Notes: generated from the letters alone by a model not told the origin. DNA of 64,000 nt from Pseudomonas sp. M47T1 (GCF_000263855.1 NZ_AJWX01000020.1:53280-117279); one strand, 5' to 3'; positions 25,545 to 34,491 are shown, numbered from the stretch's first letter. A program made the numbers and translations.

Positions 25545-25569
25545 GACCGCCTCACTGACACCGCATGAT

Positions 25570-25585
25570 GCCTGACACACCGCGT
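25570..25585 (+). repeat. Stop-codon-associated repeat GCCTGACACACCGCGT, copy 2
   Basis: Lies 26 bases after the OMF stop and continues as CGCAAGGCGCC, as in copy 1 (CGCAAGACGCC at 19033 onwards). GC-rich dyad sequence follows. Confidence 0.5.
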
Positions 25586-25651
25586 CGCAAGGCGCCGCCC
25601 GGGGCAGCTGCTGCAGGGGGCGGGAGAACCATCAAAAAGCCCCGCACGCCA

Positions 25652-26080
25652 TCAAGCCAACGCCTCATACACCTCATGGGTCGTCGCCAGCAACGCGTCG
25701 GAAAGCACTGGCCCCAGGGCTTTTCGGGTTTCAGCCTGGGCGCTCAACCAGGCCTCACGCGAGGCCTGGTATTTCTCGATGCCGGCCGGCGTCAGTTGCA
25801 GCCCGAAGGAGCGCTTGTCGATGACCGTGCCTTCCGGCATGTCCACGGTCTCGATCCAGTGAACCGCGATCAAGGGTTTCAACCCACGGCTCAAGGTGGT
25901 TCGATCCATGCCCATGTGGGCAGCAAACTCAAGATTGGCGACAGGGGCCAGTTGATGCAGCCGCTGAAGAATTGAAAATTGAGGTGCACTGAGACCGTGA
26001 GGCGCCAGGTGCGTCTCGTAAATGGACGTCATGCGGCGCGCCAGCTGACGAACGCTGGTGCATAGACACTGCACAGCCAT
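25652..26080 (-). CDS. MarR-family transcriptional regulator
   Basis: A 142-residue regulator with the winged HTH in the middle (PQFSILQRLHQLAPVANLEFA, MDRTTLSRGLKPLIAVHWIE). ATG 26080 has an excellent AAAGGAGGT ribosome site; the frame is open a few codons further upstream. It follows the MFS gene on the same strand with a gap of about 84 bases, so it may be co-transcribed. MarR proteins often repress a neighbouring drug exporter; the perfect palindrome at 27748-27775 is the likely operator. Confidence 0.9.
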   Translation of the reverse strand: MAVQCLCTSVRQLARRMTSIYETHLAPHGLSAPQFSILQRLHQLAPVANLEFAAHMGMDRTTLSRGLKPLIAVHWIETVDMPEGTVIDKRSFGLQLTPAGIEKYQASREAWLSAQAETRKALGPVLSDALLATTHEVYEALA

Positions 26081-26164
26081 GGGACCTCCTTTGGCCATCA
26101 AGATTAGGGTCTGTATGAAATGTACAAGCGCGCATCACGGCGCTGCGCCCTGCCCGCGCCTGTG

Positions 26165-27703
26165 CTACTCATCCGCGACGAATAATGCCTCTGCGGGCTC
26201 AGATCCCGAGGTGGCAGGCGCCCCCTCTGCCATCAGGGTTCGTGTCACCACCAGAGCAATGATCGCAACCGCAACCGCAGCCCACGCGGCGCTCGCAAAG
26301 CCAGACTCGAAGGCTGAGCGAAGCAAACCCATGACAGTTGTTTCAATCGACGCGGCATCGCCTGCGCAAAACCGTTTGGCGGTGCTGACAGCCTGCCCTA
26401 TCGACCATCCCAACGAGCCGGCATGAGGGACAAATGCCTTCAGCGTTGAGGACAACAGAATCGCACCCAGGGCGGCGATGCCAAACAGCAATGTAGTAAA
26501 GCGGATGGTAGCGGCTATCCCGGAAGCCACACCGGACCGGTTGGCGGGCAAGGCGCCCTGCACCGCTTTTGCGGTTTCACCATTGAGGATACCGGCCCCG
26601 GTACCGGTGATGACCATCGCGACCGCACACAACGGATACGAAGCACCCGCATTGCACAGCAAGGCCATCATCATGTCGCCAGCGGCGGTAACACCCAGCC
26701 CAAGCGACAGCAGGGCCCGTGAGGAAAGCGTGATGTTGGCGCTCAACCGCGGTACCAGAAACATGGGCAGCGCAAACGGAAGCATCGCAAACCCAGCGGT
26801 CATCGGCGCAAACCCAAAGGCGTTCTGCAGGTAAAGGGGCAGATAAAAAATCATCACCTGGGCCGCCACTGCGTAGCCCATCATCGAGGCCACCGTGCCG
26901 CAGAAATAGCGCGACCCGAAGATCTTGAAATCAAGCATCGGGTTGCTCTGGCGCTTTTCCACCATCACGAACGCCGCGAGCAACAGCAGCCCTCCCACTG
27001 CACGCCACATCACCGCTGGCGCCAGCCAACCTGAAGCGTTGCCATCGATCACCGCCCACGTGAGCAGAAACAGGCCCGAGCTGAACGTCAGTATGCCCCC
27101 ATAATCGAGGCTGTCCGCACCTGGATCGCGCGATTCAGGGACGACCTTCAAGGTGGCAACGATCAACACCGAGCAAAGCGGCACGTTGATCAGAAATGCC
27201 CATTGCCAGCCAAACAGGCTTGATATAACGCCCCCCAGGATAGGCCCGCAGGTGATGGCGACGCCCAGGCTCGCCCCCCAGAACGCATAGGCCTTGGCGC
27301 GTTCGGGCCCCACGAAGGTATGGTTGATGATGGCCAGGGTCGCGGTCAGGAGCAGACTGGCCCCTACCCCTTGAACGGCCCTGGAAATGTCCAGCATCAA
27401 GGGCGACACGGACAACCCGCAGGCCAGGGACGCAAGCCCGAACAACACCAGTCCAATGAGCGCGGCACGCCGACGCCCCACCCGGTCGCCAAACGAGCCG
27501 GCCGCCAACAGCAAAGCGGCAAAAGGCAGAACGTAGGCCGTGATCACCCACTGCAGGTCGGCGAAATCCGCGTTCAATGAGCTGGCGATGGTCGGCAGCG
27601 CCACCGCCACCAGGTTTGTGTCCAGCATGACGAGGGACGAGACGATGCCGATGACTATCAGAATCATGCGCTGATTTGCCGGTGAATCAATGGGTGCGCT
27701 CAA
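26165..27703 (-). CDS. MFS drug exporter, DHA2/EmrB-QacA family (14 TM)
   Basis: A proton-coupled inner-membrane exporter of about 512 residues. Hallmarks are SSLVMLDTNLVAVALPTIASSL in TM1, WVITAYVLPFAALLLAAGSFGDRVGRRR in the loop 2-3 region, and motif C around GVAITCGPILGGVI. I start at a TTG (27701-27703) with GGGAG 7-11 bases upstream; the frame remains open to 27751. No EmrA-like adaptor is adjacent. The paired MarR gene and upstream palindrome suggest induction by a small lipophilic ligand. Confidence 0.9.
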   Translation of the reverse strand: MSAPIDSPANQRMILIVIGIVSSLVMLDTNLVAVALPTIASSLNADFADLQWVITAYVLPFAALLLAAGSFGDRVGRRRAALIGLVLFGLASLACGLSVSPLMLDISRAVQGVGASLLLTATLAIINHTFVGPERAKAYAFWGASLGVAITCGPILGGVISSLFGWQWAFLINVPLCSVLIVATLKVVPESRDPGADSLDYGGILTFSSGLFLLTWAVIDGNASGWLAPAVMWRAVGGLLLLAAFVMVEKRQSNPMLDFKIFGSRYFCGTVASMMGYAVAAQVMIFYLPLYLQNAFGFAPMTAGFAMLPFALPMFLVPRLSANITLSSRALLSLGLGVTAAGDMMMALLCNAGASYPLCAVAMVITGTGAGILNGETAKAVQGALPANRSGVASGIAATIRFTTLLFGIAALGAILLSSTLKAFVPHAGSLGWSIGQAVSTAKRFCAGDAASIETTVMGLLRSAFESGFASAAWAAVAVAIIALVVTRTLMAEGAPATSGSEPAEALFVADE

Positions 27704-27747
27704 GGAGGTTCTCCCGGTAGGTGATGGACACCAATGACTGAGCGCAA

Positions 27748-27775
27748 GCATATCAGTGCATATGCACTGATATGC
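27748..27775. promoter_or_regulatory. Perfect 28-bp palindrome upstream of the DHA2 exporter
   Basis: The two 14-base arms GCATATCAGTGCAT and ATGCACTGATATGC are exact reverse complements with no spacer. The site is 45 bases before the exporter start and 33 bases after the convergent-side stop at 27808. This is the geometry of a MarR-family operator. A T-rich tail on the plus strand (AAGTTTTTT) also resembles a terminator, but no plus-strand gene ends here. Confidence 0.65.
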
Positions 27776-27807
27776 AAGTTTTTTCGAAAGCGACGTCCCG
27801 AAGCGTC

Positions 27808-28983
27808 TTACACCCCCGGAACAAACCTCACGCCCGCGTTCGCGCTCAACCGCGCAATCAAGGCGCTATTCAACGCCGCCGCCGGCGTCCAGCAACCACC
27901 CGGCGTTTGCTCGCGATTGACATCGAAGGCCAACGCCAGGGCCGACTCCGAGAGCATCTTCGAGGTGGACAGGTAGCCCGGGTCTTCATCACAGCTGACC
28001 GAGGCCATCACCACCCTGCCCTCGCCCAGTTCGGCATAGAACACCACGTCGTAGAAGCCGGCGTCGATTTCTGCCTGGGTTGGCCCTTGGCCTGGCTGCG
28101 GATGGCCGCCTTCGTTATAGGAAAAACCGGCCAGGCTGGGTGCGTCGTCGCTGGACGGCGCCGCCGGCAGCATCAGCATCTCGTCATACTGAAAGCCTTC
28201 GCCCCAGGGGTGCCCCTGCAGGTAGTTGGTGCGGTGCACGGCTTTGGTGTTGATGGTCGACATGATGAACGGCCCTACCCAACTGCCCGTCAGCTCATCC
28301 ACATGCGGCGTCTGGCCGTCAGGTTGCTCGACACCCTTGAAGCCAGGGGTGTAGGCAAACGGATTGCTCAATACCTCAGCCAAAGCCGGATCCGTCGCGG
28401 CAGCCGCCTCCACAGCGCCGACACTGGCGAAGGTGCCGCCCGACAACACGCCCTGCATGTTGCGCATGCGTGCTCGCACGCGTGGCGCGTACTGGCCGAA
28501 CTGCTGCAAGGCCAATTGCTGGGTGAACCACACCCCCAGGTCGAAGGGGACCGAGTCGAAACCGCAGGAGAACACCAGCCGCGCGCCGGACGCGTGGGCA
28601 GTGGCCTGGTGGCGATCGATCATCTGCGCGATCCACGGGATTTCGCCGCACAGGTCAACGTAGTCGGTGCCCAGTTCGGCGCAGGCGGCCACCAGGTCAG
28701 AGCCGTACAGCGAGAATGGGCCCGCCGTGCTGATCATCACCCGGGTGGCGGCGGCCATGTCACGCAAGCTGGCCGGCTGCTCGGCATCGGCCATGACCAG
28801 CGGCAAGGCCGCCGCGTTGGCCCAGCTGTCGCGGATGGCTTCGAGCTTGCCCAGGTTGCGCCCCGCCAGGGCCCACTTGACCGGACCGTCGACCCCGTGG
28901 GTGGCGTAGAAGTATTCGGCGACCAGCCGACCGGTATAGCCGGTGGCGCCAAAAATGATCACATCAATAGGCCGGTTGCTCAT
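27808..28983 (-). CDS. Saccharopine dehydrogenase-like / trans-acting enoyl reductase family protein
   Basis: A 391-residue NAD(P)-binding protein. The Rossmann motif is at the N-terminus (IDVIIFGATGYTGRLVAEYF), with the family segments WALAGRNLGKLEAI, VISTAGPFSLYGSDLVAAC, TDYVDLCGEIPW and FSCGFDSVPFDLG. The last two are typical of YMR226c/Rv2449-type saccharopine dehydrogenase-like reductases. I use ATG 28983 because the family begins just before the Rossmann strand. It is divergent to the LysR gene at 29097. The substrate is unknown, perhaps a lipid or an unsaturated acyl compound. Confidence 0.88.
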   Translation of the reverse strand: MSNRPIDVIIFGATGYTGRLVAEYFYATHGVDGPVKWALAGRNLGKLEAIRDSWANAAALPLVMADAEQPASLRDMAAATRVMISTAGPFSLYGSDLVAACAELGTDYVDLCGEIPWIAQMIDRHQATAHASGARLVFSCGFDSVPFDLGVWFTQQLALQQFGQYAPRVRARMRNMQGVLSGGTFASVGAVEAAAATDPALAEVLSNPFAYTPGFKGVEQPDGQTPHVDELTGSWVGPFIMSTINTKAVHRTNYLQGHPWGEGFQYDEMLMLPAAPSSDDAPSLAGFSYNEGGHPQPGQGPTQAEIDAGFYDVVFYAELGEGRVVMASVSCDEDPGYLSTSKMLSESALALAFDVNREQTPGGCWTPAAALNSALIARLSANAGVRFVPGV

Positions 28984-29062
28984 GTGCTCGTGTTTCCCTG
29001 CAAGTGGTTGAAAACAAGCGCGCCACTCTAGCAACGCACCCCAATGATGATTAGCCGGTATG

Positions 29063-29078
29063 ATAGGAATGCACCTAT
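29063..29078. promoter_or_regulatory. Inverted repeat ATAGG-N6-CCTAT in the divergent promoter
   Basis: ATAGG (29063-29067) and CCTAT (29074-29078) lie 19 bases before the LysR start, between it and the reductase gene. The position fits autoregulation by the LysR protein, but the spacing is not the usual T-N11-A. Confidence 0.35.
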
Positions 29079-29096
29079 AACCTGAAGGCATCAATC

Positions 29097-30011
29097 ATGC
29101 GGGACACGGTAACGGACCTGGCGGCCTTCCTGCGCGTGGCGCGCGAAGGCAGCTTCACCAAGGCCGCCGCGCAACTGGGCGTATCGCAACCGGCCCTGAG
29201 CCGCACCATCCGCAAACTCGAGGCACGCCTGGGGGTGCAATTGCTGACGCGCAGTACCCGCAGCGTCGCCCCCACCGAAGCGGGGGTGCGGCTGATGGAC
29301 ACCATCGGCCCACACTTCGACGGCATCGAAGCGGGGCTGGGCGAACTCAGCGAACTGAGTGGCAAGCCGGCGGGCACCCTGCGCATCACATCCCTGGAGC
29401 ATGCCAGCCCCTGGGCGCTGGCACCGGCGGTCAGCGAGTTGATTAGCGCCTACCCGGATATCACGGTGGAAATCAGCGACAGCTATGCACTGGTGGACAT
29501 CGTGGCCGAACGCTTCGACGCCGGGGTGCGCATGGGTGAGCAATTGGCCAAAGACATGATCAGCCTGCGCATCGGGCCGCAGTTTCGCATGGCGCTGGTG
29601 GGCGCCCCGGCGTATCTCGGGCGCAGGCCAACGCCCCTCACCCCGCAAGACCTGACCGAGCATGCCTGCATTGACTTGCGTCTGCCCACCTCGGGTGGGT
29701 TGTGGTCCTGGCCGTTCAGCAAGGATGGCCGGCACATCAAGGTGCGCGGCGACGGCCGCCTGGTGTGCAGCAGCCTGGCCCTGATGCTGGATTTCGCTCG
29801 CGCCGGCAGCGGGCTGGTGTACGTGCCCGAACACGTGGTGGCGCAGGACCTGGCCCACGGTCGGCTAGTGAAGGTGATGGACGACTGGTGCCGCACGCCC
29901 TTGGGTTATCATCTGTATTACCCTGGCCGACGACAGCACAAGCCGGCCTTCAGGCTGTTGCTGGACGTCCTGCGTCGCCAGGCTCACGCGGGAACAGTGG
30001 CGCCCCAGTAG
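29097..30011 (+). CDS. LysR-family transcriptional regulator
   Basis: A 304-residue LTTR with wHTH at 1-60 (DLAAFLRVAREGSFTKAAAQ, PALSRTIRKLEARLGVQLLT) and the effector domain from about 90 (LRITSLEHASPWALAPAV). The pattern RFDAGVRMGEQLAKDMIS and the C-terminal FRLLLDVLRR put it in the large CrgA-like subgroup. It is probably the regulator of the divergent reductase. Its last 62 bases overlap the 3' end of the sigma-factor gene on the other strand. Confidence 0.9.
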   Translation: MRDTVTDLAAFLRVAREGSFTKAAAQLGVSQPALSRTIRKLEARLGVQLLTRSTRSVAPTEAGVRLMDTIGPHFDGIEAGLGELSELSGKPAGTLRITSLEHASPWALAPAVSELISAYPDITVEISDSYALVDIVAERFDAGVRMGEQLAKDMISLRIGPQFRMALVGAPAYLGRRPTPLTPQDLTEHACIDLRLPTSGGLWSWPFSKDGRHIKVRGDGRLVCSSLALMLDFARAGSGLVYVPEHVVAQDLAHGRLVKVMDDWCRTPLGYHLYYPGRRQHKPAFRLLLDVLRRQAHAGTVAPQ

Positions 30012-30546
30012 CCGCTGCAGCCAGGCTGCGCTGTGCCTGGCACGCACCCGGCGAATTGAAGCACGCCAGCGCCAGGGTCATCAGTTGATGAATGCGCCCC
30101 AGCGACAGCCCCAGCCGCTGGCCGATCTGCGCATAAGTCATGCCGTCCAACTGGCTGTACATGAACACTGCCTTGGCCTGGCCAGACAAGCCATCGAGCT
30201 GGCGATCGATGGCCGACAAGCGCTCCATCAACAGCAATTGCTCATGGGGCGAGGCATGCAGCGGCTCCGTCAGTTCGGTCATTTCGTCCAGGCACGCTTT
30301 CTCCCGGTCACGGCGGCGCCAGCGCTCGTACATCAGGCGCTGGGCGATGGTGGTCAGCAAGGCGCGGGGTTCACGAATGGCACCGGGGTCGGGCAGCGTC
30401 CAGACCTTGAGAAAAGTCTCGGCCGCCAGGTCTTCGGCGCTGTGGCTGCAACCCGTCCAGTAGGTCAGCCGGGCGCGCAGCCAGGCATGGTGCTGCTGGA
30501 AAATCTGCCCGATCAGTCGGGTCTTGAGTGGTGCATTGGAATCCAT
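29950..30546 (-). CDS. RNA polymerase sigma factor, FecI-like ECF family
   Basis: A 198-residue ECF sigma factor. Region 2 contains HSAEDLAAETFLKVW and REPRALLTTIAQRLMYERWRRRD, a typical FecI-like stretch. Region 4 has QLDGMTYAQIGQRLGLSLGRIHQLM. The C-terminal 40 residues are an Ala/Pro-rich extension. ATG 30546 is used; the frame begins at GTG 30576. No FecR anti-sigma gene is adjacent, and the 3' end overlaps the convergent LysR gene. It is divergent to the TonB receptor at 30855, its probable target. Confidence 0.9.
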   Translation of the reverse strand: MDSNAPLKTRLIGQIFQQHHAWLRARLTYWTGCSHSAEDLAAETFLKVWTLPDPGAIREPRALLTTIAQRLMYERWRRRDREKACLDEMTELTEPLHASPHEQLLLMERLSAIDRQLDGLSGQAKAVFMYSQLDGMTYAQIGQRLGLSLGRIHQLMTLALACFNSPGACQAQRSLAAAATGAPLFPREPGDAGRPATA

Positions 30547-30854
30547 AGGTCCATCGTCTTCATGAAAACTGCACACGCCAACGGACGAGAAGGTGGTGGG
30601 CCTGCCGGGTTGAGGTTGACCTGCGTCCTGCAGGTAGGGTCAGTCTGCCCCAACCGTGGGCGCGGACGAAAAGAACAAAAAACCTGATAATGCCGACCTT
30701 TGATTATAAAAAAATACTCAGGTTCTAAGGGGTGAACCAAACGGTCTAGAGCCGCACTGAAAAATTCCCCCCTTCGTTGCTCAAGGTGCTCGAGGACATC
30801 GCTCCCCGAGGCCACGCGTGGCCTTGTCCCTATTATTATTGCCAAGGACAGCCA
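30547..30854. other. Divergent intergenic region, sigma factor / TonB receptor
   Basis: About 310 bases without a gene. The part around 30680-30770 is AT-rich, as in a promoter. A 16-bp palindrome (30809-30824) sits in the likely 5' untranslated region of the receptor. No convincing Fur box could be read. Confidence 0.5.
30809..30824. promoter_or_regulatory. 16-bp palindrome in the receptor leader
   Basis: AGGCCACGCGTGGCCT is a perfect palindrome ending 30 bases before the receptor ATG. It could be an operator or, in RNA, a hairpin affecting the leader. Confidence 0.4.
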
Positions 30855-33182
30855 ATGACACTTGCGTCTCGAACCCTCCTGCCGTGGCCTGCCAGCCAGG
30901 CCCCTCGCCTGCTTGGCGGCCTGTTGCTGGGCAGCCTGTTTGCCGACCCTGCCTGGGCCGCTGACGACACCGCCACCGAACCGCGCCTGGACAAGGTGGA
31001 AGTGGTGGGCGCGCGCGTTACCGAGGCCAGCGCGGCCATCGGTGAAGACAAGATCAGCAACACCCTGGCCATCTCCCACCAGGCCCTGCTGTCCGCGCCC
31101 GCCGGCACCTCGGGGCTGAAAATGCTGGAGAACCTGCCGGGCTTCAACGTGCAGGTCAACGATGCCTTGGGCCTGTACGAATTCGGCAACTCGGTGTTCG
31201 TGCGCGCCTTCAACCTGCAGCAGATCGGCTTCTCCATCGACGGCGTACCCCTGGGCCGCACCGATCAGTTCGGCGGCAGCCCCATCTATCGCTATGTCGA
31301 TAACGAAAACACCGAACGCGTCACCGCCTCCACCGGTGCCGGCGACGTGTCACAGGCCGGCTATGCCTCCCTGGGCCCCTACGTGGACTACCAGACCAGC
31401 AACCCCAGCCCCATACCGGGGGCCAACGTCTCCTATACCCTGGGCAGCGACAGCCTGCGGCGCAGCTTCGTCAAGCTGCAGAGCGGCGAGTACCAGGGCC
31501 TGTCGGCGTACGTCAGCCGCTCGAAAATCGACGGCGACCTGTGGCGCGGCCCGGGCACCATCGACCGCGAACACATCGAGGCCAAGGTGCGCTACCGCTT
31601 CGGCGACCACAACGAGGTGTGGCTGCGCTCGGTGTACAACTCGTTCTACGACTACGACTCGCCGTCCATCAGCCTGGCCCAGTACCACGGCACCGCCAAT
31701 GACCCGTTCGGCCGCTCGGGGCGCGACTTTGCCTACCTGGGCACCCTGCCAACCCTGGCCGAAACTGTGCCGGGGGTGCGCTATAGCAACCCCAACTACA
31801 ACCAGTATTACAAGCAGGCGGTGAACCAGCGGCGCGACACCCTGACCAGCCTGGGCGGCACCTTCGAGATCAACCCGGACCTGATCAACTACACCACGCT
31901 GTACTACGAGGCCAAGAAAGGCTTCGGCGTGTCGCCCGAGTCTTATGCCACCTCGCTGGCCCTGCACAACGCCGAAAGCAACGTGGCCGGCCTGTATGAG
32001 CCCAAGGGCGTGCAGTACGGCCTGTCGTCCCTGAGCGGTCACCGCTTCGGTGGCCTCACCGGGCTGCGCTGGGACGTCGGCCAGCACGAGATCGATACCG
32101 GCGTGTGGGCCGAAACCGACGTGTTCAACCGCCAGCAGGCGCGTTACAACCTCAGCGACGGCAGCCCCGACGGCGAGCCGCTGCTGGACGAACCGGTGCA
32201 CTTGCAAGGCGACTTCACCTCAACGCGCAATTCGCTGCAATTTCACCTGAAGGACACCTGGTCGTTGTTGGACGAGCGCCTGCGCCTGCAATACGGCTTC
32301 AAGAGCCTGAACCTGGATTACCGCATCGAGGGCTACCGCAACGCCGGCGACTACATCAACGAACGCCAGCCGCGCCTGAGCACCGAATGGAACGACGCGT
32401 TCCTGCCCCAAGTGGGCCTGGTGTACAACCTGACCGGCAACAGCCAGGTGTTCGCCTCCTACTCGGAGAACATGGCCCTGCCCCGCGGCGCCGACGACAT
32501 CTACCGCGCCGGCAGCCCGTCGGTGCCCGCGCCCGAGGCCGAACGCTCGAAGAACTACGAGGTGGGCTACCGCCTCAACCAACCCACCTTCAACGCCGCC
32601 TGGGCGCTGTACCGCACCGACTTCGACAACCGCCTGCAATCCTTTGCCTCGGCGGTGCCGGGCAGCAGCCAGGTGGAAACCTACTACCAGAACGTCGGCA
32701 AGGTGGTGGCCTATGGCAGCGAGCTGAGCGGCCAGTGGAAACCGCCGGTCCTGGCCAACAAGGTGGTGGTCAACGGCAGCGCCACCTACAACAAGTCCAC
32801 GTTCAAGAACGACGCCGCGGGCCTGTCCCTGCGCGGCAATGACCTGCCCGACAGCCCGCGCTGGATGGCCCAGGCCGGGGTCACCTACGAACTGGCGCCC
32901 TGGGCGCTGTTGAACGTTACCGGGCGTTTCACCGGCGAGCGCTACAGCAACTTCACCAACACCGAGTCGGTGCCCGGTTACACCGTGTACAGCGCCTACC
33001 TGGACCTGGGTGGCCAGCAGGTGCACTACGGCCCGCTGAAGAACGTGAAGCTGCGCTTCAACATCGACAACCTCTTCGACAAGGACTACCTGGGCTACCT
33101 CTACACCACCAGCGACGGCCCGGCGGTGTTCCGTCCCGGTTCGCCGCGCACCTTCCAGACCACCCTGAGCATGGAGTTCTGA
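30855..33182 (+). CDS. TonB-dependent outer-membrane receptor
   Basis: A 775-residue gated beta-barrel importer. The signal peptide is about residues 1-36 (ends PAWAADD). The plug domain follows at once (RLDKVEVVGARV as TonB-box region, ENLPGFNVQVNDALGLYEFG), and the barrel ends in TLSMEF with the usual C-terminal Phe. There is no N-terminal secretin/STN signalling domain, so it is not a FecA-type transducer. ATG 30855 has AAGGA six bases upstream. It is followed by a dipeptidase two bases downstream and divergent to a FecI-like sigma gene. The ligand is unknown, plausibly a metal chelate or peptide. Confidence 0.93.
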   Translation: MTLASRTLLPWPASQAPRLLGGLLLGSLFADPAWAADDTATEPRLDKVEVVGARVTEASAAIGEDKISNTLAISHQALLSAPAGTSGLKMLENLPGFNVQVNDALGLYEFGNSVFVRAFNLQQIGFSIDGVPLGRTDQFGGSPIYRYVDNENTERVTASTGAGDVSQAGYASLGPYVDYQTSNPSPIPGANVSYTLGSDSLRRSFVKLQSGEYQGLSAYVSRSKIDGDLWRGPGTIDREHIEAKVRYRFGDHNEVWLRSVYNSFYDYDSPSISLAQYHGTANDPFGRSGRDFAYLGTLPTLAETVPGVRYSNPNYNQYYKQAVNQRRDTLTSLGGTFEINPDLINYTTLYYEAKKGFGVSPESYATSLALHNAESNVAGLYEPKGVQYGLSSLSGHRFGGLTGLRWDVGQHEIDTGVWAETDVFNRQQARYNLSDGSPDGEPLLDEPVHLQGDFTSTRNSLQFHLKDTWSLLDERLRLQYGFKSLNLDYRIEGYRNAGDYINERQPRLSTEWNDAFLPQVGLVYNLTGNSQVFASYSENMALPRGADDIYRAGSPSVPAPEAERSKNYEVGYRLNQPTFNAAWALYRTDFDNRLQSFASAVPGSSQVETYYQNVGKVVAYGSELSGQWKPPVLANKVVVNGSATYNKSTFKNDAAGLSLRGNDLPDSPRWMAQAGVTYELAPWALLNVTGRFTGERYSNFTNTESVPGYTVYSAYLDLGGQQVHYGPLKNVKLRFNIDNLFDKDYLGYLYTTSDGPAVFRPGSPRTFQTTLSMEF

Positions 33183-33183
33183 T

Positions 33184-34398
33184 ATGCGCCCGCGCCTTTG
33201 CGCCCTGACCCTGGCCTTGCTGCCCCTCTTCGCCCAGGCCGATGACACGGGCGTCAGCCCGGCCACCCTTGCCCTGCACCAGCGCCTGCTGGTGCTGGAC
33301 AGTCACCTGGACACGCCCCTGGACCTGACCCGCCCCGGCTGGGACATCACCCAGCGCCATGACTACCGCCAGGACGGCAGCCAGGTGGACGTGCCGCGCA
33401 TGATCGAGGGCGGCCTGGACGGTGGGTTCTTCGCCGTGTACACGCCCCAGCAGCCGCTGACCGATGAAGGCCGCGCCTACGCCAGCGCGTACGGCCTGGC
33501 GACCCTGACGCGCATCCGCGACATGATCGACCGCAACCCTGGTACCTTCGCCCTTGCGCTGACCCCTGACGATGCCCGGCGCATTGCCGGCCAGGGCAAG
33601 CGCGTGGTGTTCATCAGCATGGAGAACGCCGAGCCGCTGGCCGCCGACCCGGCGCTGCTGCACACCTACTACCGGCAGGGCCTGCGCATGCTCGGCCTGG
33701 TGCATTTCAGCAACAATGAGCTGGCTGACTCAGCCACCGCCCTGCCGCAATGGAAAGGCTTGAGCCCCGAAGGGCGGCAATTGGTGACCGAGGCCAACCG
33801 GCTGGGCATTCTGCTGGACGTGTCCCACGCCAGCGACGCGGTGTTCGATCAGATCCTGGCGCAGTCCACCGCGCCGATCATTGCCTCGCACTCCAGCAGC
33901 CGCGCGGTCAACCCGCACCCGCGCAACCTCGACGACGCGCGCCTGCGGCAACTGGCGGCCAAGGGCGGCGTGGTGCAGGTCAATACCTACAGCGACTACC
34001 TGATACCACTCAAGCCCAACCCCGAGCGCAACAAAGCCATGGCGGTCCTGGGCGCGCGCTTCCACAACCTGGCGGCGCTGAGCCCGGAACAAAGCCACAC
34101 GCTTTACCAGGACTACCACGCCATTGATGCCCAGTATCCACAGCCCAAGGCCGACCTGGATGTGTTCATGAAGCACTTGCTCCACATTCTGCAGGTGGTG
34201 GGGCCCGAGCATGTGGGCATAGGTGCCGACTGGGACGGCGGTGGCGGCGTGACTGGGCTGGAAGACGTGAGCCAGCTGCCGAAGATCAGCCAGCGCCTGC
34301 TGGACGCAGGCTATAGCGAGAAGGACCTGGCCAACATCTGGGGCGGCAACCTGCTGCGGGTGCTGCAGGCCGCGCAGGACGGCGCCGCCAAAGGCTGA
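33184..34398 (+). CDS. Periplasmic membrane-dipeptidase family protein (peptidase M19)
   Basis: A 404-residue zinc dipeptidase-like enzyme with signal peptide (residues 1-19, ending FAQA). Metal ligands are visible: DSHLDTP (His41, Asp43), SMENAEPL (Glu147), DVSHAS (His215) and ASHSSS (His236), with GADWDGGGGV near 345. It starts one base after the receptor stop, so the two are surely co-transcribed. M19 relatives act on dipeptides and take part in natural-product maturation (PvdM in pyoverdine, GliJ in gliotoxin), which is of interest next to a cyclodipeptide synthase operon. Confidence 0.92.
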   Translation: MRPRLCALTLALLPLFAQADDTGVSPATLALHQRLLVLDSHLDTPLDLTRPGWDITQRHDYRQDGSQVDVPRMIEGGLDGGFFAVYTPQQPLTDEGRAYASAYGLATLTRIRDMIDRNPGTFALALTPDDARRIAGQGKRVVFISMENAEPLAADPALLHTYYRQGLRMLGLVHFSNNELADSATALPQWKGLSPEGRQLVTEANRLGILLDVSHASDAVFDQILAQSTAPIIASHSSSRAVNPHPRNLDDARLRQLAAKGGVVQVNTYSDYLIPLKPNPERNKAMAVLGARFHNLAALSPEQSHTLYQDYHAIDAQYPQPKADLDVFMKHLLHILQVVGPEHVGIGADWDGGGGVTGLEDVSQLPKISQRLLDAGYSEKDLANIWGGNLLRVLQAAQDGAAKG

Positions 34399-34436
34399 CG
34401 CCTCCCGCTGCTTTAGGGATTGATGTAGCAGCATTT

Positions 34437-34491
34437 GTGGGAGCGGGCTCTGCCCGCGAAGAGGGCTGCGCGGTATCTCAGGCACTGCGCG
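34437..34491. repeat. REP-like element (putida type)
   Basis: GCGGGCTCTGCCCGC (34443-34457) within TGTGGGAGCGGGCTCTGCCCGCGA is a familiar Pseudomonas REP core, followed by CTGCGCGG repeated twice (34466 and 34484 regions). It lies between two convergent genes, where REPs often serve as transcript ends. Confidence 0.7.

Noticed and set aside
27748..27775. Simple terminator interpretation of the 28-bp palindrome
   Set aside because: The T-run follows on the plus strand, where no gene ends; the gene that ends nearby reads the other way. Operator preferred, though not proven.
30640..30760. Fur box before TonB receptor 1
   Set aside because: GATAAT and GATTAT occur, but spacing and orientation do not fit the Fur consensus.
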